Assembly (NCBI RefSeq): GCF_026343185.1
Contig: NZ_JAPEMA010000001.1
Coordinates: 62,001-126,000, forward strand
Reading direction: 5' to 3'
DNA length: 64,000 bases
From: Streptomyces sp. NBC_00091
GTDB taxonomy: Bacteria; Actinomycetota; Actinomycetes; Streptomycetales; Streptomycetaceae
Shown here piece by piece: positions 8,727-17,209 of the stretch (its first letter is position 1; every line of letters begins with the position of its first letter). The notes beneath the pieces were generated by a model. That model saw nothing but the letters and a program-made list of their open reading frames with translations. It had not been told where the DNA came from and searched no databases. Made by a program: the position numbers and the translations under genes.

Positions 8727-10784
8727 TCAGGTGGTACGGGCCAGCAGCACCGCCACGTCGTCCTGCGGGGCCTCGGGCAGCAGCCGGGCCAGGATGCCGT
8801 CGCACAGCTCCTCCAGCGGCCCGGCCTGGCCCAGCGCCCGTGCGAGCCGCTCCAGCCCCTCGTCGAGGTCCCGGTGGCGGCATTCGATCAGCCCGTCGGT
8901 GTAGAGCGCGAGCAGGCTTCCGGGCGGCAGCGGGACCTCCTCGGTGCGGAACTCCTGCCCCCCGGTGCCCAGCGGGGTTCCGGGCGGTCCCTGGAGGAAG
9001 GCGACCCTCCCGTCGGGGGTGACCACGGCGGGCGGCGGGTGCCCCGCGCGGGCGATGACGCAGCCCCCGGCCGCCGGGTCGTGGACGGCGTACACGCAGG
9101 TCGCCATCTCGTCCTCGCCGAGGTCCTCCACCACCGCGTCGAGGGAGCGGAGCATCTGCGCGGGCGGCACGTCGTGGCGGGCGAGGGTGCGTACGGCGGT
9201 GCGCAGCTGGCCCATGACGGCCGCGGCGTGGATGCCGTGGCCCATGACGTCGCCGATGACCAGGCCGGTGCGGCCGCGGGGCAGCTGGATGACGTCGAAC
9301 CAGTCGCCGCCGACGTCGTGCTCGCTGGCGGGCAGGTAGCGGCCGGTGAGCTGCAGGCCGGGCACCTCGGGGAGCGCGCTGTTGGTGAGGCTGCGCTGGA
9401 GGGTGAGGGCGGCCTGGCGCTGGCTGGTGTACATCCGGGCGTTGTCGATGTTGAGGGCGGCGCGTGCGACGAGCTCGTCGATGAGTACGCAGTCCTGCGC
9501 GTCGAAGGGCTCGCGGGCGCGCAGCCGGGTGACGGCGACGGCCCCGAGCACCTTGCCGCGGGCGACCAGGGGCACCATGCGGGCCGATCCGAGGGTGGCG
9601 AGGTAGTCGCGCAGGGCGTCCGCGCGGGGGTCGGTGATCAGGGCGGGGATGTCGGAGACGTACAGGTTCATGGGCACCCCCTCCGCGATGACCCGCTCGT
9701 ACACCGTCCCGGTGGGGATCTGGAAGGTCTGGCCCGGTGCGAGGCGGGCGGTGGGGGCGGAGGGGTCGGGGAAGGCGGCGGCGAGCCTGCGCAGGAGCCC
9801 CTGGGTGGAGGCGGCGGCCGCGGCGCTCTCGTCGGGGTCCAGTACGGCTTCGAGGAGCTGTACGTCGGCCGAGTCCGCGAGCTGCGGCACCAGCAGGTCC
9901 ACGATCTCCTGGGCGGTCTGGCGCAGGTCGAGGGTGGTGCCGATGCGGGTGCCGGCCTCGGCGAGCAGGGCGAAGCGGGTGCGGGCCCGCTCGGCCTCCA
10001 GCTGGGCCCGCTGGCCCTCGGTGATGTCGATGAGGGAGGCGATCAGGCCGAGGCGGCGGCCGCTGCCGTCGAGGAGCGGGGCGTAGGAGCAGGACCAGGT
10101 GCGGTCCTGGTCGGGGTCGGCGGGGGTGCGGCCGGTGCGGCGTACGTCGACGACGGCGGTGCCCTGTTCGAGCACCTGGCGCATCGTGGCCTCCAGGGCG
10201 GTGGCGTTGACCCCGGGCACGACCTCGGTGAGGCGTTTGCCGAGGTGCTCGGCGGCGGAGACGCCGTTCATCCGGGCGAGGGCGTCGTTGACGCGCAGGA
10301 AGCGCAGGTCGGGGCCGAGGGTGGCGAGGCCGATCGGGGACTGGGTGAAGAGGCTCTGGAGGGCGGCCAGGGAGTCCCGCATGCGCAGGACCTCGGAGGT
10401 CTCGACGGCGATGAGCATGGCGCCCGTACGGCCCTGGGGGTCGGCGGCGGGCACGATCCACATCTCCATCGCCACCCGGTGGCCGTCGCGGTGGCGTACG
10501 GGCAGGGTGCCGACGACGGTTTCGCCGGCCTGGACCCGGCGGGTCAGGTCGTCGGCGAGCTTCCGGTTGGCCTCGGGGACGAGGACGGCGGTGCCGGGCC
10601 GGCCGAGGATGTCCTCGGGGCGGTGGCCCAGCAGGTCCTGGGCGGCCAGGGACCACTCCACGACGCGGCCGTCCGCGTCCTCCCGCCACAGGGCGATCGG
10701 GAGCAGTTCGCGCAGTACGCCCGCGTACCCGACCGCCGCCGTCGGCGGATCGGGCACCTTGCTCGTCGACTGGTAAGCGTCCAA
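8727..10784 (-). CDS. PAS-PAS-GAF-SpoIIE protein phosphatase
   Basis: A 685-aa soluble phosphatase. Two PAS domains (about 20-130, with VVEWSLAAQDLLGH; and about 140-270, with LRFLRVNDALARMNG) are followed by a GAF domain (about 285-455) and a PP2C/SpoIIE core (GGDWFDVIQLPRG at about 490, GDVMGHGIHAAAVMG, and C-terminal PQDDVAVLLART). Unlike its convergent neighbour it has no membrane segments and no HATPase domain. Presumed role: dephosphorylation of a STAS-domain anti-anti-sigma factor in response to a PAS/GAF ligand. The GTG at 10784 is chosen because the protein continues naturally into PAS1. Confidence 0.88.
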   Translation of the reverse strand: MDAYQSTSKVPDPPTAAVGYAGVLRELLPIALWREDADGRVVEWSLAAQDLLGHRPEDILGRPGTAVLVPEANRKLADDLTRRVQAGETVVGTLPVRHRDGHRVAMEMWIVPAADPQGRTGAMLIAVETSEVLRMRDSLAALQSLFTQSPIGLATLGPDLRFLRVNDALARMNGVSAAEHLGKRLTEVVPGVNATALEATMRQVLEQGTAVVDVRRTGRTPADPDQDRTWSCSYAPLLDGSGRRLGLIASLIDITEGQRAQLEAERARTRFALLAEAGTRIGTTLDLRQTAQEIVDLLVPQLADSADVQLLEAVLDPDESAAAAASTQGLLRRLAAAFPDPSAPTARLAPGQTFQIPTGTVYERVIAEGVPMNLYVSDIPALITDPRADALRDYLATLGSARMVPLVARGKVLGAVAVTRLRAREPFDAQDCVLIDELVARAALNIDNARMYTSQRQAALTLQRSLTNSALPEVPGLQLTGRYLPASEHDVGGDWFDVIQLPRGRTGLVIGDVMGHGIHAAAVMGQLRTAVRTLARHDVPPAQMLRSLDAVVEDLGEDEMATCVYAVHDPAAGGCVIARAGHPPPAVVTPDGRVAFLQGPPGTPLGTGGQEFRTEEVPLPPGSLLALYTDGLIECRHRDLDEGLERLARALGQAGPLEELCDGILARLLPEAPQDDVAVLLARTT

Positions 10785-10833
10785 CGCACCGACCTCGCCC
10801 CGGGGGGTCTGATTCCTACCGATTCACCCTATC

Positions 10834-10857
10834 CGAGGGCCCCGCGCGGGGCCCTCG
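10834..10857. repeat. perfect 24-bp palindrome
   Basis: A perfect inverted repeat with centre between 10845 and 10846; the left arm is CGAGGGCCCCGC. It lies 50 bp upstream of the PAS-GAF phosphatase start. No T-run follows on either strand. It could be a terminator for the remnant at 10940 or a regulatory site. Confidence 0.45.
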
Positions 10858-10939
10858 GGCGGCGGGCTGCCCGGGGCGTCGGTGATCACCGTGCCGGGGT
10901 GGAGGTGCGGACCGGCCGGGGGACGCCGATGATGGTGGC

Positions 10940-11035
10940 GACGAGCTGCCGAGCCGTGGGAAGCGGTCGGTCTTCGACCCGGCGGGCGCGGAGGCGTTCG
11001 CGCGGGAGCTGCCCGACGCCGAGGAGCCGGCTCCC
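10940..11035 (+). pseudogene. possible alpha/beta-hydrolase C-terminal remnant
   Basis: In the otherwise gene-free 10785-11122 gap, one plus-strand frame reads SVFDPAGAEAFARELPDAE. This matches the stretch that commonly precedes the catalytic His region in alpha/beta-hydrolase-fold proteins (the usual form is TPAGAEAFARDLPDAE). The frame has no start codon and loses resemblance after about 11030, before any GH motif. It is most likely a decayed gene end. Recognition rests on one short block only. Confidence 0.35.
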
Positions 11036-11122
11036 CGGCGCCGGGGACTTCGCCCCGGAGGGGCGCGGACCCGGAATTGCCGCTCCGGTCCGTGAATTCC
11101 CGGACCCTTGACTGGCTAGCTG

Positions 11123-11602
11123 TCAGAAATCGACCTGGGCCCGGACATCGGCCCGGCCGACGGACTCCAGCTCCCAGGTCTCGCAGTAGAGCCGGCGGAT
11201 GTACTCGATGTCGGCATTGCGGGCGTGGGCCTCCCACACCGGGTACATCACCGTCAGCTCGTACGATCTCTCGCGGTTGATGTCGCCCTCCTTGTCACGC
11301 CACTGGCCGCGGCCCTCCTGGAGGGTCAGCCCGGAAGGGAACCGCGGCGTCACCACGTCGGCGACGAATTGATTGAACTCCTCCTCCGTGATGGGCGGAT
11401 GGCCGTCGTGCCGGCCGGTGCCGAAGTAGAGGTGCGTGGAGATGTACGCGCTGCCCTGCCCGGCGGCAGCCTGCTCGGCGGCGGCCGCCGGGGCGGAGCC
11501 GGCGCCGAGGGTGGCCTGCGACACCGGTCCGCCGAAGGCGAAGAGGAGCGCGGCCGCCGCCAGCAGACCGGCGGCGGGCGTGGAAATCCTTAACGGGCGC
11601 AT
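11123..11602 (-). CDS. secreted DUF3574 domain protein
   Basis: A 159-aa protein with an N-terminal signal sequence: basic start, hydrophobic core about 10-30, and Ala-rich region with a likely cleavage near residue 40. A DUF3574 domain follows, recognised from TTEEEF-like ITEEEFNQFVADVVTPRF, FPSGLTLQEGRGQWR and the INRERSYELTVMYP strand. Members are small periplasmic or extracellular proteins of unknown role; no catalytic motif is evident. The gene stands alone, with about 90 bp to its downstream neighbour. Confidence 0.78.
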   Translation of the reverse strand: MRPLRISTPAAGLLAAAALLFAFGGPVSQATLGAGSAPAAAAEQAAAGQGSAYISTHLYFGTGRHDGHPPITEEEFNQFVADVVTPRFPSGLTLQEGRGQWRDKEGDINRERSYELTVMYPVWEAHARNADIEYIRRLYCETWELESVGRADVRAQVDF

Positions 11603-11694
11603 GTGGTCGTCCTATCTGTCCGTGAGTGGTCACCGATCCGCGGATCGGCAGGAAGCCGCCCGAAGGGCGGTCCGGAAGGGGGCCGGTACGCGCC

Positions 11695-12621
11695 CTAGGC
11701 AGGCAGCGATTCCAGCAGGAAGGCCGCCGCGTCCCGCAGCGGGGCCGGGGCGCCCGTGTCCCGGCGGCGCAGGCCGGCTGCCGTCCTGGCGAGCGTCTCG
11801 GTGGTCCGTACCGACCCGATGGCGGCGGCGCCCGGAGCGACCCGCGCGATCAGGTCCTCCGCCTCCCGCCAGGCCCCGGCCCGCGCGAGGGCCGAGAGCA
11901 GCTCCGCCGTGAACAGGTGCCGGTAGGAGGGGCCGGGGGCGGTGGCCGCCTGGTGCAGCAGCGGGATGGCCCGGTCCCAGCGGCGCAGCCTGGCCTGCAC
12001 CCAGCCCTCGTGGCCCAGCAGTTCGGCCTCGTCGATCCACCAGGCCCAGTGCGGGTCCCGCCGGGAGACGCCGTCCAGGAAGCGGCTGCGGGCCCGGGAG
12101 ATCAGCTCCAGGGGCCTGCCCCGGCCGCCGAGCAGGGCGCTCGCGTGGGCCTGGCGGATCAGCACGAGGCTGGCGACCCGGGCCGGCAGCGGCCGTGGCC
12201 CGCTCACCCGGGCCGCGGCGTCCAGGGCGGCCCGCGGCTGCCCGGTGTGGGTGGTGAGCATGCTGTGGTTGAGCAGGACCAGCCGCGCCGTCCAGCGGTC
12301 TCCGCACAGCTCCGCCAGGGCCAGCGCCCGCGCGTTCATCCGGCGGGCGTGGGCGTAACGGCCCGCGTCGAAGAGGATCCAGCCGATGACCTCGCTCAGC
12401 TCGGCGAGGGCGGCGAGGTGGTCCGGGTCGTGGCCGCGCAGGGTCCGGGGGGCGGCCGACAGTTCCGGGATCCGCCGCACGGCCTCGCGTACGGCGGGCA
12501 CGGCGGCCCTCGCACCGCGGTCGGTGTCCAGGGCCACGAGGCGCTCGACGGTGCGCAGGGCCAGCCGGACCGCTTCGTCACGGCCGTCGGCGCGGCCGGG
12601 CCGGCCGGACGGCGCCGTCAT
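11695..12621 (-). CDS. TPR-like helical protein, third gene of the ParH operon
   Basis: A 308-aa helical protein. Pairs of helices with Ala/Leu/Arg spacing (SEVIGWILFDAGRYAHARRM; HEGWVQARLRRWDRAIPLL) resemble the tetratricopeptide half of Streptomyces XRE-type regulators, but no helix-turn-helix is present. The ATG at 12621 overlaps the upstream stop by 4 bp (ATGA), so it is translationally coupled to the MAB_1171c-type membrane protein. It probably mediates protein-protein contact for that membrane protein and the peptidase-like protein. Function unknown. Confidence 0.72.
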   Translation of the reverse strand: MTAPSGRPGRADGRDEAVRLALRTVERLVALDTDRGARAAVPAVREAVRRIPELSAAPRTLRGHDPDHLAALAELSEVIGWILFDAGRYAHARRMNARALALAELCGDRWTARLVLLNHSMLTTHTGQPRAALDAAARVSGPRPLPARVASLVLIRQAHASALLGGRGRPLELISRARSRFLDGVSRRDPHWAWWIDEAELLGHEGWVQARLRRWDRAIPLLHQAATAPGPSYRHLFTAELLSALARAGAWREAEDLIARVAPGAAAIGSVRTTETLARTAAGLRRRDTGAPAPLRDAAAFLLESLPA

Positions 12622-13835
12622 GACAGCAGGCCGGCGTCGACCGGGCCGGTCCGGCGCTGGCCGAGGTCGTCGAAGGAGGAGGCCACCCGGCTCAGCCAGT
12701 CCACCTCGTCGCGGAAGTCCTCGTACGGGGGCCGCGCGGGGATGTCCGACGCGTCGGCCCGCTCGGCGCGCTCCGCCCGTTCCTCGGCCGGGCGGCCCAG
12801 GACCGCGCGCAGCTGGAGGGCCTCGCCCAGGGGTGAGGTGGGGTCCTCCGGGAGGTTCAGGGCGCGGGCCACGCGGGTGAAGTCCTCCAGGGACAGCGAG
12901 GTGCGCAGGATCAGCTGGCCGTCGCGTATCTCGATGACGCGCCGGTAGAGGCGGTAGTGCGGGTCCCTGGGCGGCACCAGGTCCCGCAGCCAGGAGCGCG
13001 GCGGGTCCAGCGCGATGTCCGGCGTCGCCTCGTACAGCGCCCACCACAGGGGCCGCAGCCGGCGGTAGGAGCGGTAGCTGCGGGCCCAGCCCCGCGCGCG
13101 GGTGATCCGGATACCCCAGGAGGGGATGGTCCAGCCGGCGATCTGGAGCAGGGCGCCCACGCTGCCGCACGTCCACTGGATGGGGTCGAGTTCCGCCGCG
13201 TCGAAGTGCAGGCGGGTGCCGGCGATCTGGATGCTCCGGGTGACGCAGTACACGAGGATCATGCTGGCGCCGACGGTGACGGTGCGCATGCCGACCTTGA
13301 GCCACTGCCGGTTGGCCATCGTGGTGAAGCGCAGCGACAGCCGCACCGTCTCGAACTGCCCGACGGCGCAGATCAGCAGGTAGAAGGACATGTAGAGGGC
13401 GTAGCCGCCGTGCTGGATGCTGAGCAGGATCGTGGAGGTGGCCGTCTCCGAGTGCGCCACGGGGCCGACGGAGAAGGACGAGACCACCAGGACGCCGAGG
13501 GCGGCGCCGAAGAGCAGGACCCGGCGGCGCGCCATGCGGCGGGCCTCGGCGGGCGGCGACGACCAGTAGACGAGGACGACCTGCTGCGCGGCGGTGAGCA
13601 CGACCACGGCGGCCTGGGTGATCAGCGAGGTGATGTTCGGCAGCCCGAAGAAGGCGGAGATGTGCAGCCGGAGCTGGTCCAGGTCGACGAGGAAGCTGAT
13701 CCCGGAGCACAGGAAGTAGGTGCACAGCGCCCAAAGGGCGATGTCGTGCCTTCTGCGCAGCAGGTCCGGGAGCCGGTAGGCAAAGGCGGCGAGGCCCACG
13801 AAGGCGCAGACCCACGCGAGGACGGTGTAGATCAC
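12618..13835 (-). CDS. MAB_1171c-type integral membrane protein
   Basis: A 405-aa protein with about seven membrane helices in the first 250 residues (the first is VLAWVCAFVGLAAFAYRL) and a soluble C-terminal half containing RRVIEIRDGQLILR. It matches the actinobacterial family named after MAB_1171c, called a putative transporter but never characterised in detail. The GTG start overlaps the stop of the upstream HEXXH protein (GTGA), and its own stop overlaps the downstream TPR gene, giving a tight three-gene operon. This arrangement recurs in Streptomyces genomes, usually with an XRE regulator nearby; none is seen here. Confidence 0.72.
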   Translation of the reverse strand: MIYTVLAWVCAFVGLAAFAYRLPDLLRRRHDIALWALCTYFLCSGISFLVDLDQLRLHISAFFGLPNITSLITQAAVVVLTAAQQVVLVYWSSPPAEARRMARRRVLLFGAALGVLVVSSFSVGPVAHSETATSTILLSIQHGGYALYMSFYLLICAVGQFETVRLSLRFTTMANRQWLKVGMRTVTVGASMILVYCVTRSIQIAGTRLHFDAAELDPIQWTCGSVGALLQIAGWTIPSWGIRITRARGWARSYRSYRRLRPLWWALYEATPDIALDPPRSWLRDLVPPRDPHYRLYRRVIEIRDGQLILRTSLSLEDFTRVARALNLPEDPTSPLGEALQLRAVLGRPAEERAERAERADASDIPARPPYEDFRDEVDWLSRVASSFDDLGQRRTGPVDAGLLS

Positions 13836-14437
13836 GCGGGCCCCTGGTCGGGCCTGCCGAGGCCGCTCTCGATCCGGGCCACGATCTCGGCCGCCGCGTC
13901 CGGGACGCCCCAGGCCGGTTCGGTCCAGCGCTTGGTGGCCCGGGCCAGGATCAGCGAGGCCATCGTCTCGGCCTCCTGCTCCTCGTCGTCGCTGTAGCGG
14001 GAGCGCATCAGCACGCCCCGTACGGCCTCGGGGTCGACGTCGGAGAACAGCCCGCCCGGATCCCCCTGGTCCGCGCGGCCCGGACCGAGCTGGTCCAGTT
14101 GCACCGACCCGTTGTGGTCGAAGGCTATGTGGGCCAGTTCGTGCGCGATGATGTGTTCCTTGTGCGAGGCCGAAGCCGCCTTCTCGAAGGCGATGATGTC
14201 GAAGTCATCCGTTTTCAGCCATATGCCGAACAGATGGCGCTCCGGGAAGGCCGTCGGAATCAAATGGATGGGGCGGCCGCGCTGCTCGCTCAGATATGCG
14301 TGGAGTTCGTCAATGCCGCAGCCGTGCTCCATGCCCCACTCCGCGAGCAGTCCCTCGCAGGTGTGGCGGACCTTCTTGAGACGGCGCCTGAGCCGCCTGT
14401 CCTCCGACGCCGGTAACGCGGAGCCAGGTAACTTCAT
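13832..14437 (-). CDS. ImmA/IrrE-like metallopeptidase (ParH-like)
   Basis: A 201-aa protein with a HEXXH zinc-peptidase motif (HIIAHELAHIAFDH, about residue 96) after an IIAFEKAASASHKE segment. This is the arrangement of ImmA/IrrE and ParH-like proteins, which cleave or sense XRE-type repressors. The ATG at 14437 has GGAGG 8 nt upstream. It is the first gene of the operon with the MAB_1171c-type membrane protein and the TPR protein. Expected target: an XRE repressor encoded elsewhere. The C-terminal 80 residues are acidic and have no recognised domain. Confidence 0.78.
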   Translation of the reverse strand: MKLPGSALPASEDRRLRRRLKKVRHTCEGLLAEWGMEHGCGIDELHAYLSEQRGRPIHLIPTAFPERHLFGIWLKTDDFDIIAFEKAASASHKEHIIAHELAHIAFDHNGSVQLDQLGPGRADQGDPGGLFSDVDPEAVRGVLMRSRYSDDEEQEAETMASLILARATKRWTEPAWGVPDAAAEIVARIESGLGRPDQGPA

Positions 14438-14778
14438 CCCTCAGTCCTCCGGCGAACCCAGCGGTCGGACAATGCGGCCATGATGCCACACCCCCAACTC
14501 GCCACTGGGCGGGGTGAGTTCTATCCGGCCATTCCCCCCGGGATTTCAGCCGCCGATTACCTCTTGACTACGGCGGGCCGGGGAGGAAAATCGGTGATAC
14601 ACCGGAAAACCGGAAAAGAGCCGCACCTCCCCCGGAAGACGTTCCGAGGCCCGCGTGACCCTTGACCAGGCTCTGGCCAGGCCCCCGGCTGTTCTCGCGG
14701 ACCACGGGAGCCATCGGCGACGGCGGATGGCTCATGGCACCGACGGGACGGCCGGGGACTGTCTTGCAGGGATTGCAG
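14438..14778. other. intergenic region upstream of the ParH operon
   Basis: About 340 bp with no supported gene. It includes the promoter side of the ParH operon and, on the plus strand, a TTGACT near 14563 with AAAATC 17 bp later, a possible but unassigned promoter with no clear gene downstream. Confidence 0.3.
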
Positions 14779-14808
14779 AAGCCCGGGCGGCGAGCCGCCC
14801 GGGCTTTC
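14779..14808 (-). terminator. strong hairpin terminator of the aminotransferase gene
   Basis: A 10-bp perfect stem (GCCCGGGCGG / CCGCCCGGGC at 14781-14790 and 14795-14804) with a 4-nt CGAG loop, extended by AA/TT pairs. It lies about 40 bp past the stop of the minus-strand aminotransferase gene. The T-rich side is better on the plus strand (CTTTCT), so it may work in both directions. Confidence 0.7.
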
Positions 14809-14814
14809 TACTGC

Positions 14815-14852
14815 GGTTCAGCGACACGGCTTCAGCGACTCGGCTTCAGCGG
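14815..14852. repeat. small tandem repeat, about 2.8 copies of a 13-14 bp unit
   Basis: Three adjoining copies of GG(C)TTCAGCGAC, at 14815-14827, 14828-14841 and 14842-14852. The last copy includes the aminotransferase stop codon (14846-14848). It looks like local slippage duplication; no function is apparent. Confidence 0.6.
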
Positions 14853-16033
14853 TTCTCGAGGACTCCCGCTATGCCCTGCGCGAGGCAGGGGATCCGGTCG
14901 GCCGCGATGCCCGCGATGTTGATCCGCCCGGCGGTGGTCCCGTAGATCGCGTACTGCCGGCGCAGCAGGAGCATCTCCTGCGCCGTCAGCGGCAGCATCG
15001 AGAACATCCCCCGCTGCCGTGCGAGCGAGCGCGCCTGCGCGCCCCAGCCCAGCGCGGTCAGGCGTGCGGTCAGATCCGTCCGGTTGGCCTCGATCCGGCC
15101 CCGCATCGCGTCCAGCTCCGCGCGCCACAGGTCCCGCAGCCCTTCGTCCTCCAGGATCGTCGTCACGACGGCGGCCCCGTGCTCGGGCGGCATGGAGTAG
15201 AGCGTCCGGGCGGCGTTCTGCAGGGCCGTCTCGGCGTGCCGGACCGCCTGGGCCGACGCGCCGAGGACGATGGCGCAGCCGGTGCGGTCGCTGTAGAGGC
15301 CGAAGTTCTTCGAGCAGCTCACGGCGATGAGCATCTCCGGAACCCGCGCGGCCAGCAGGCGCGTGGCCGCCAGGTCGGCCTCCAGTCCGTCGCCGAGCCC
15401 GTGGTAGGCGAGGTCGATGAAGGGCACCCAGCCGTCCCGGGCCGCCAGCTCCGCCAGCGCCGCCCAGTCCTGCGGGGCGGGATCGGCCCCGGTCGGGTTG
15501 TGGCAGCACCCCTGGAGCAGGACGACGTCGTCGCGCCGCGCCCGCGCCAGGTCGCGCAGGACGCCGGCGGAGTCGAAGCCGCCCTCGGCGTCGCACCAGC
15601 CGAACGTACGGACCTCCAGGCCGGCGGCCTCGAGGATGGGCCGGTGGTTGACGTAGGCGGGATCGCTGATCCACACCGTGGTGCCCGGGCGGGTCCGGCA
15701 GATCAGGTCGGCCAGCAGCCGCAGCGCGCCGGAACCGGCGACGGTCTGGACGGCCGCGGCCCGGTCGGAGGGCCCCTGCGTGCCGAGGACCAGGTCCAGC
15801 AGGGCCCGGTTGAAGGCGGCGTTGCCGGAGAGCCCGCGGTACTCCTTGGACTCGGAGCGCTCCGCGAGGCGGATCTCCGCCTCGCGGACGGCGGCCATCA
15901 CGGGGGTGCGGCCCGTCTGGTCGCGGTAGACGCCGAGCACCAGGTTCAGCCGTTCGGCCCGCTCGTCCGAGCCGAACTCGTACGTCAGGTCCCACAGCGG
16001 GTCGGTGGGGGGCGGGGGAAGAAGCTCAAGCAT
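14846..16033 (-). CDS. aspartate/aromatic aminotransferase (class I, PLP)
   Basis: A 395-aa fold-type I aminotransferase of the AspC/TyrB (I-gamma) group. It begins with PPPPTDPLWDLTYEF, has the Asn of GCCHNPTGADP and the PLP lysine Lys242 in SCSKNFGLYSDRTG, and ends in GRINIAGIA. It transfers amino groups between aromatic or acidic amino acids and 2-oxoglutarate. The start overlaps the EamA transporter stop by 8 bp, and an AsnC-type regulator is divergent. Together they form a common actinobacterial amino-acid handling unit in which the regulator senses an amino acid, the exporter removes it and the transaminase metabolises it. Confidence 0.88.
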   Translation of the reverse strand: MLELLPPPPTDPLWDLTYEFGSDERAERLNLVLGVYRDQTGRTPVMAAVREAEIRLAERSESKEYRGLSGNAAFNRALLDLVLGTQGPSDRAAAVQTVAGSGALRLLADLICRTRPGTTVWISDPAYVNHRPILEAAGLEVRTFGWCDAEGGFDSAGVLRDLARARRDDVVLLQGCCHNPTGADPAPQDWAALAELAARDGWVPFIDLAYHGLGDGLEADLAATRLLAARVPEMLIAVSCSKNFGLYSDRTGCAIVLGASAQAVRHAETALQNAARTLYSMPPEHGAAVVTTILEDEGLRDLWRAELDAMRGRIEANRTDLTARLTALGWGAQARSLARQRGMFSMLPLTAQEMLLLRRQYAIYGTTAGRINIAGIAADRIPCLAQGIAGVLENR

Positions 16034-17042
16034 CTGCGGGGACCTCGGGGCGGGGGCGGACGGAGGAACGGCGGTTGGCGAGTACGACGCCGAGGGTGAT
16101 CAGCGGTACGCCGATGAGTACGGCGAGGGTCGGGGACTCGCCGAGCACGGGGATGGCGAGCAGGACGACGGCCACGGGGCTGAGGCTGCCGACGACGGAG
16201 CTGCGCTCGGCGCCCAGCCGGCGGATGGCGAAGGCGTACAGCAGACCGGCGCAGAGTCCGACCCCGAGCCCCTGCACGACGAGGAACAGGGCGATGTCGC
16301 CGCCCGCCGCGTGTGCCAGGCCCGTCGGGAGCACCCCGGTGAGCACGAGCAGCCCGATCACCGCGAAGGAGGGCAGGCACAGCAGCCCGATCGACCCGAC
16401 GGGGTCGAGGTCCACGTCGCGCAGCCCCACCGTGTACAGGGCCCACAGCCCGCTGGCCACCAGGAGCGTGCCTGCCCCCTCCAGTACGCCGGCGTCCACG
16501 GGGACGACGTAGCGCCATACGAGGGCGGCCACGCCGGCCGCGATCAGGGCGAGCCCGGCCACCTGGGTGCCCCGGGGGACTCCGCGTCCCCGGGCTGCCA
16601 TCAGCGCGGCGACGAAGAGCGGGACCATTCCGGGGACGATCGAGCCGACGAAGGCGGCCGAGGTCAGGGCTCCGCCGTGCATGGCGGCCAGGAAGAAGGG
16701 CACCCCCGCACCGCAGATGATCTTGATCGCGGCGCCCGGACGCACCGCGGCGATGCGGCGCCTGCGCCGCCAGAGGGCGGGGGCCAGGACGACGAGCGGG
16801 ACGCCGAAGCGCAGCAGGGCCGCGTCGGCGGGGAGCAGGGTGGAGGCGCTGAGGGCGCGGGCGCTGAGCGCGAAGGCCGCCCAGATCGCCACGGTCACCA
16901 GCAGCGCGGCCATGCCCCGGGCCTGCGGGGACAGCCCGCGCCGACTGGGGGTCCCCCCAGCGGTAGCTGGGGGAGGGTTTCCGGCCGGCGGGACCGCCGT
17001 GTCGAGAGGCGCGGTCGCGCCGGTGGTGTTGGTCGCGACCAA
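16026..17042 (-). CDS. EamA (DMT) family exporter
   Basis: A 338-aa drug/metabolite exporter with about ten membrane helices in two EamA halves (first helix AALLVTVAIWAAFALSA; second half begins near VASGLWALYTVGL). Likely an amino-acid or metabolite exporter controlled by the divergent AsnC regulator. The start is uncertain: TTG at 17042 has GGAG 8 nt upstream and gives a 43-residue Pro/Thr-rich leader, while ATG at 16913 starts just before the first helix but has no clear ribosome-binding site. The leader contains a GC inverted-repeat element at the DNA level. Confidence 0.85.
   Translation of the reverse strand: MVATNTTGATAPLDTAVPPAGNPPPATAGGTPSRRGLSPQARGMAALLVTVAIWAAFALSARALSASTLLPADAALLRFGVPLVVLAPALWRRRRRIAAVRPGAAIKIICGAGVPFFLAAMHGGALTSAAFVGSIVPGMVPLFVAALMAARGRGVPRGTQVAGLALIAAGVAALVWRYVVPVDAGVLEGAGTLLVASGLWALYTVGLRDVDLDPVGSIGLLCLPSFAVIGLLVLTGVLPTGLAHAAGGDIALFLVVQGLGVGLCAGLLYAFAIRRLGAERSSVVGSLSPVAVVLLAIPVLGESPTLAVLIGVPLITLGVVLANRRSSVRPRPEVPADA
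16945..16973. repeat. triple-arm GC inverted repeat
   Basis: CTGGGGG (16945-16951), CCCCCAG (16954-16960) and CTGGGGG (16967-16973) lie in a row, so the middle arm can pair with either flank. It sits inside the N-terminal leader of the EamA gene and, if translated, encodes the PATAGGTPS stretch. It resembles short dispersed palindromic elements seen in Streptomyces genomes; that resemblance is from memory and not verified here. Confidence 0.5.
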
Positions 17043-17209
17043 GGAAGTTGCTCCAGCCTGTGAGAACGGGCCGGTCCGGCCCGTTCACCGGCAACGTTAG
17101 GGCTTGGGGCGGGGCAGCCGATTGCCAGTTCTGCCGCTCGGACATACGTTTGGGGCAGGATCTGCCAAGGAATGGCGAAGAAGCCCCCCAGGAGCCCCCA
17201 GGAGCAGTC

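Noticed and set aside
8596..11111. Long frames on both strands over the second phosphatase
   Set aside because: Low-complexity Arg/Pro or Gly/Glu/Val translations with no family motifs; the real gene is the minus-strand frame 8727-10784.
14655..14945. Small plus-strand open frame before the aminotransferase terminator
   Set aside because: No ribosome-binding site, runs through the terminator hairpin and antisense to the aminotransferase gene.
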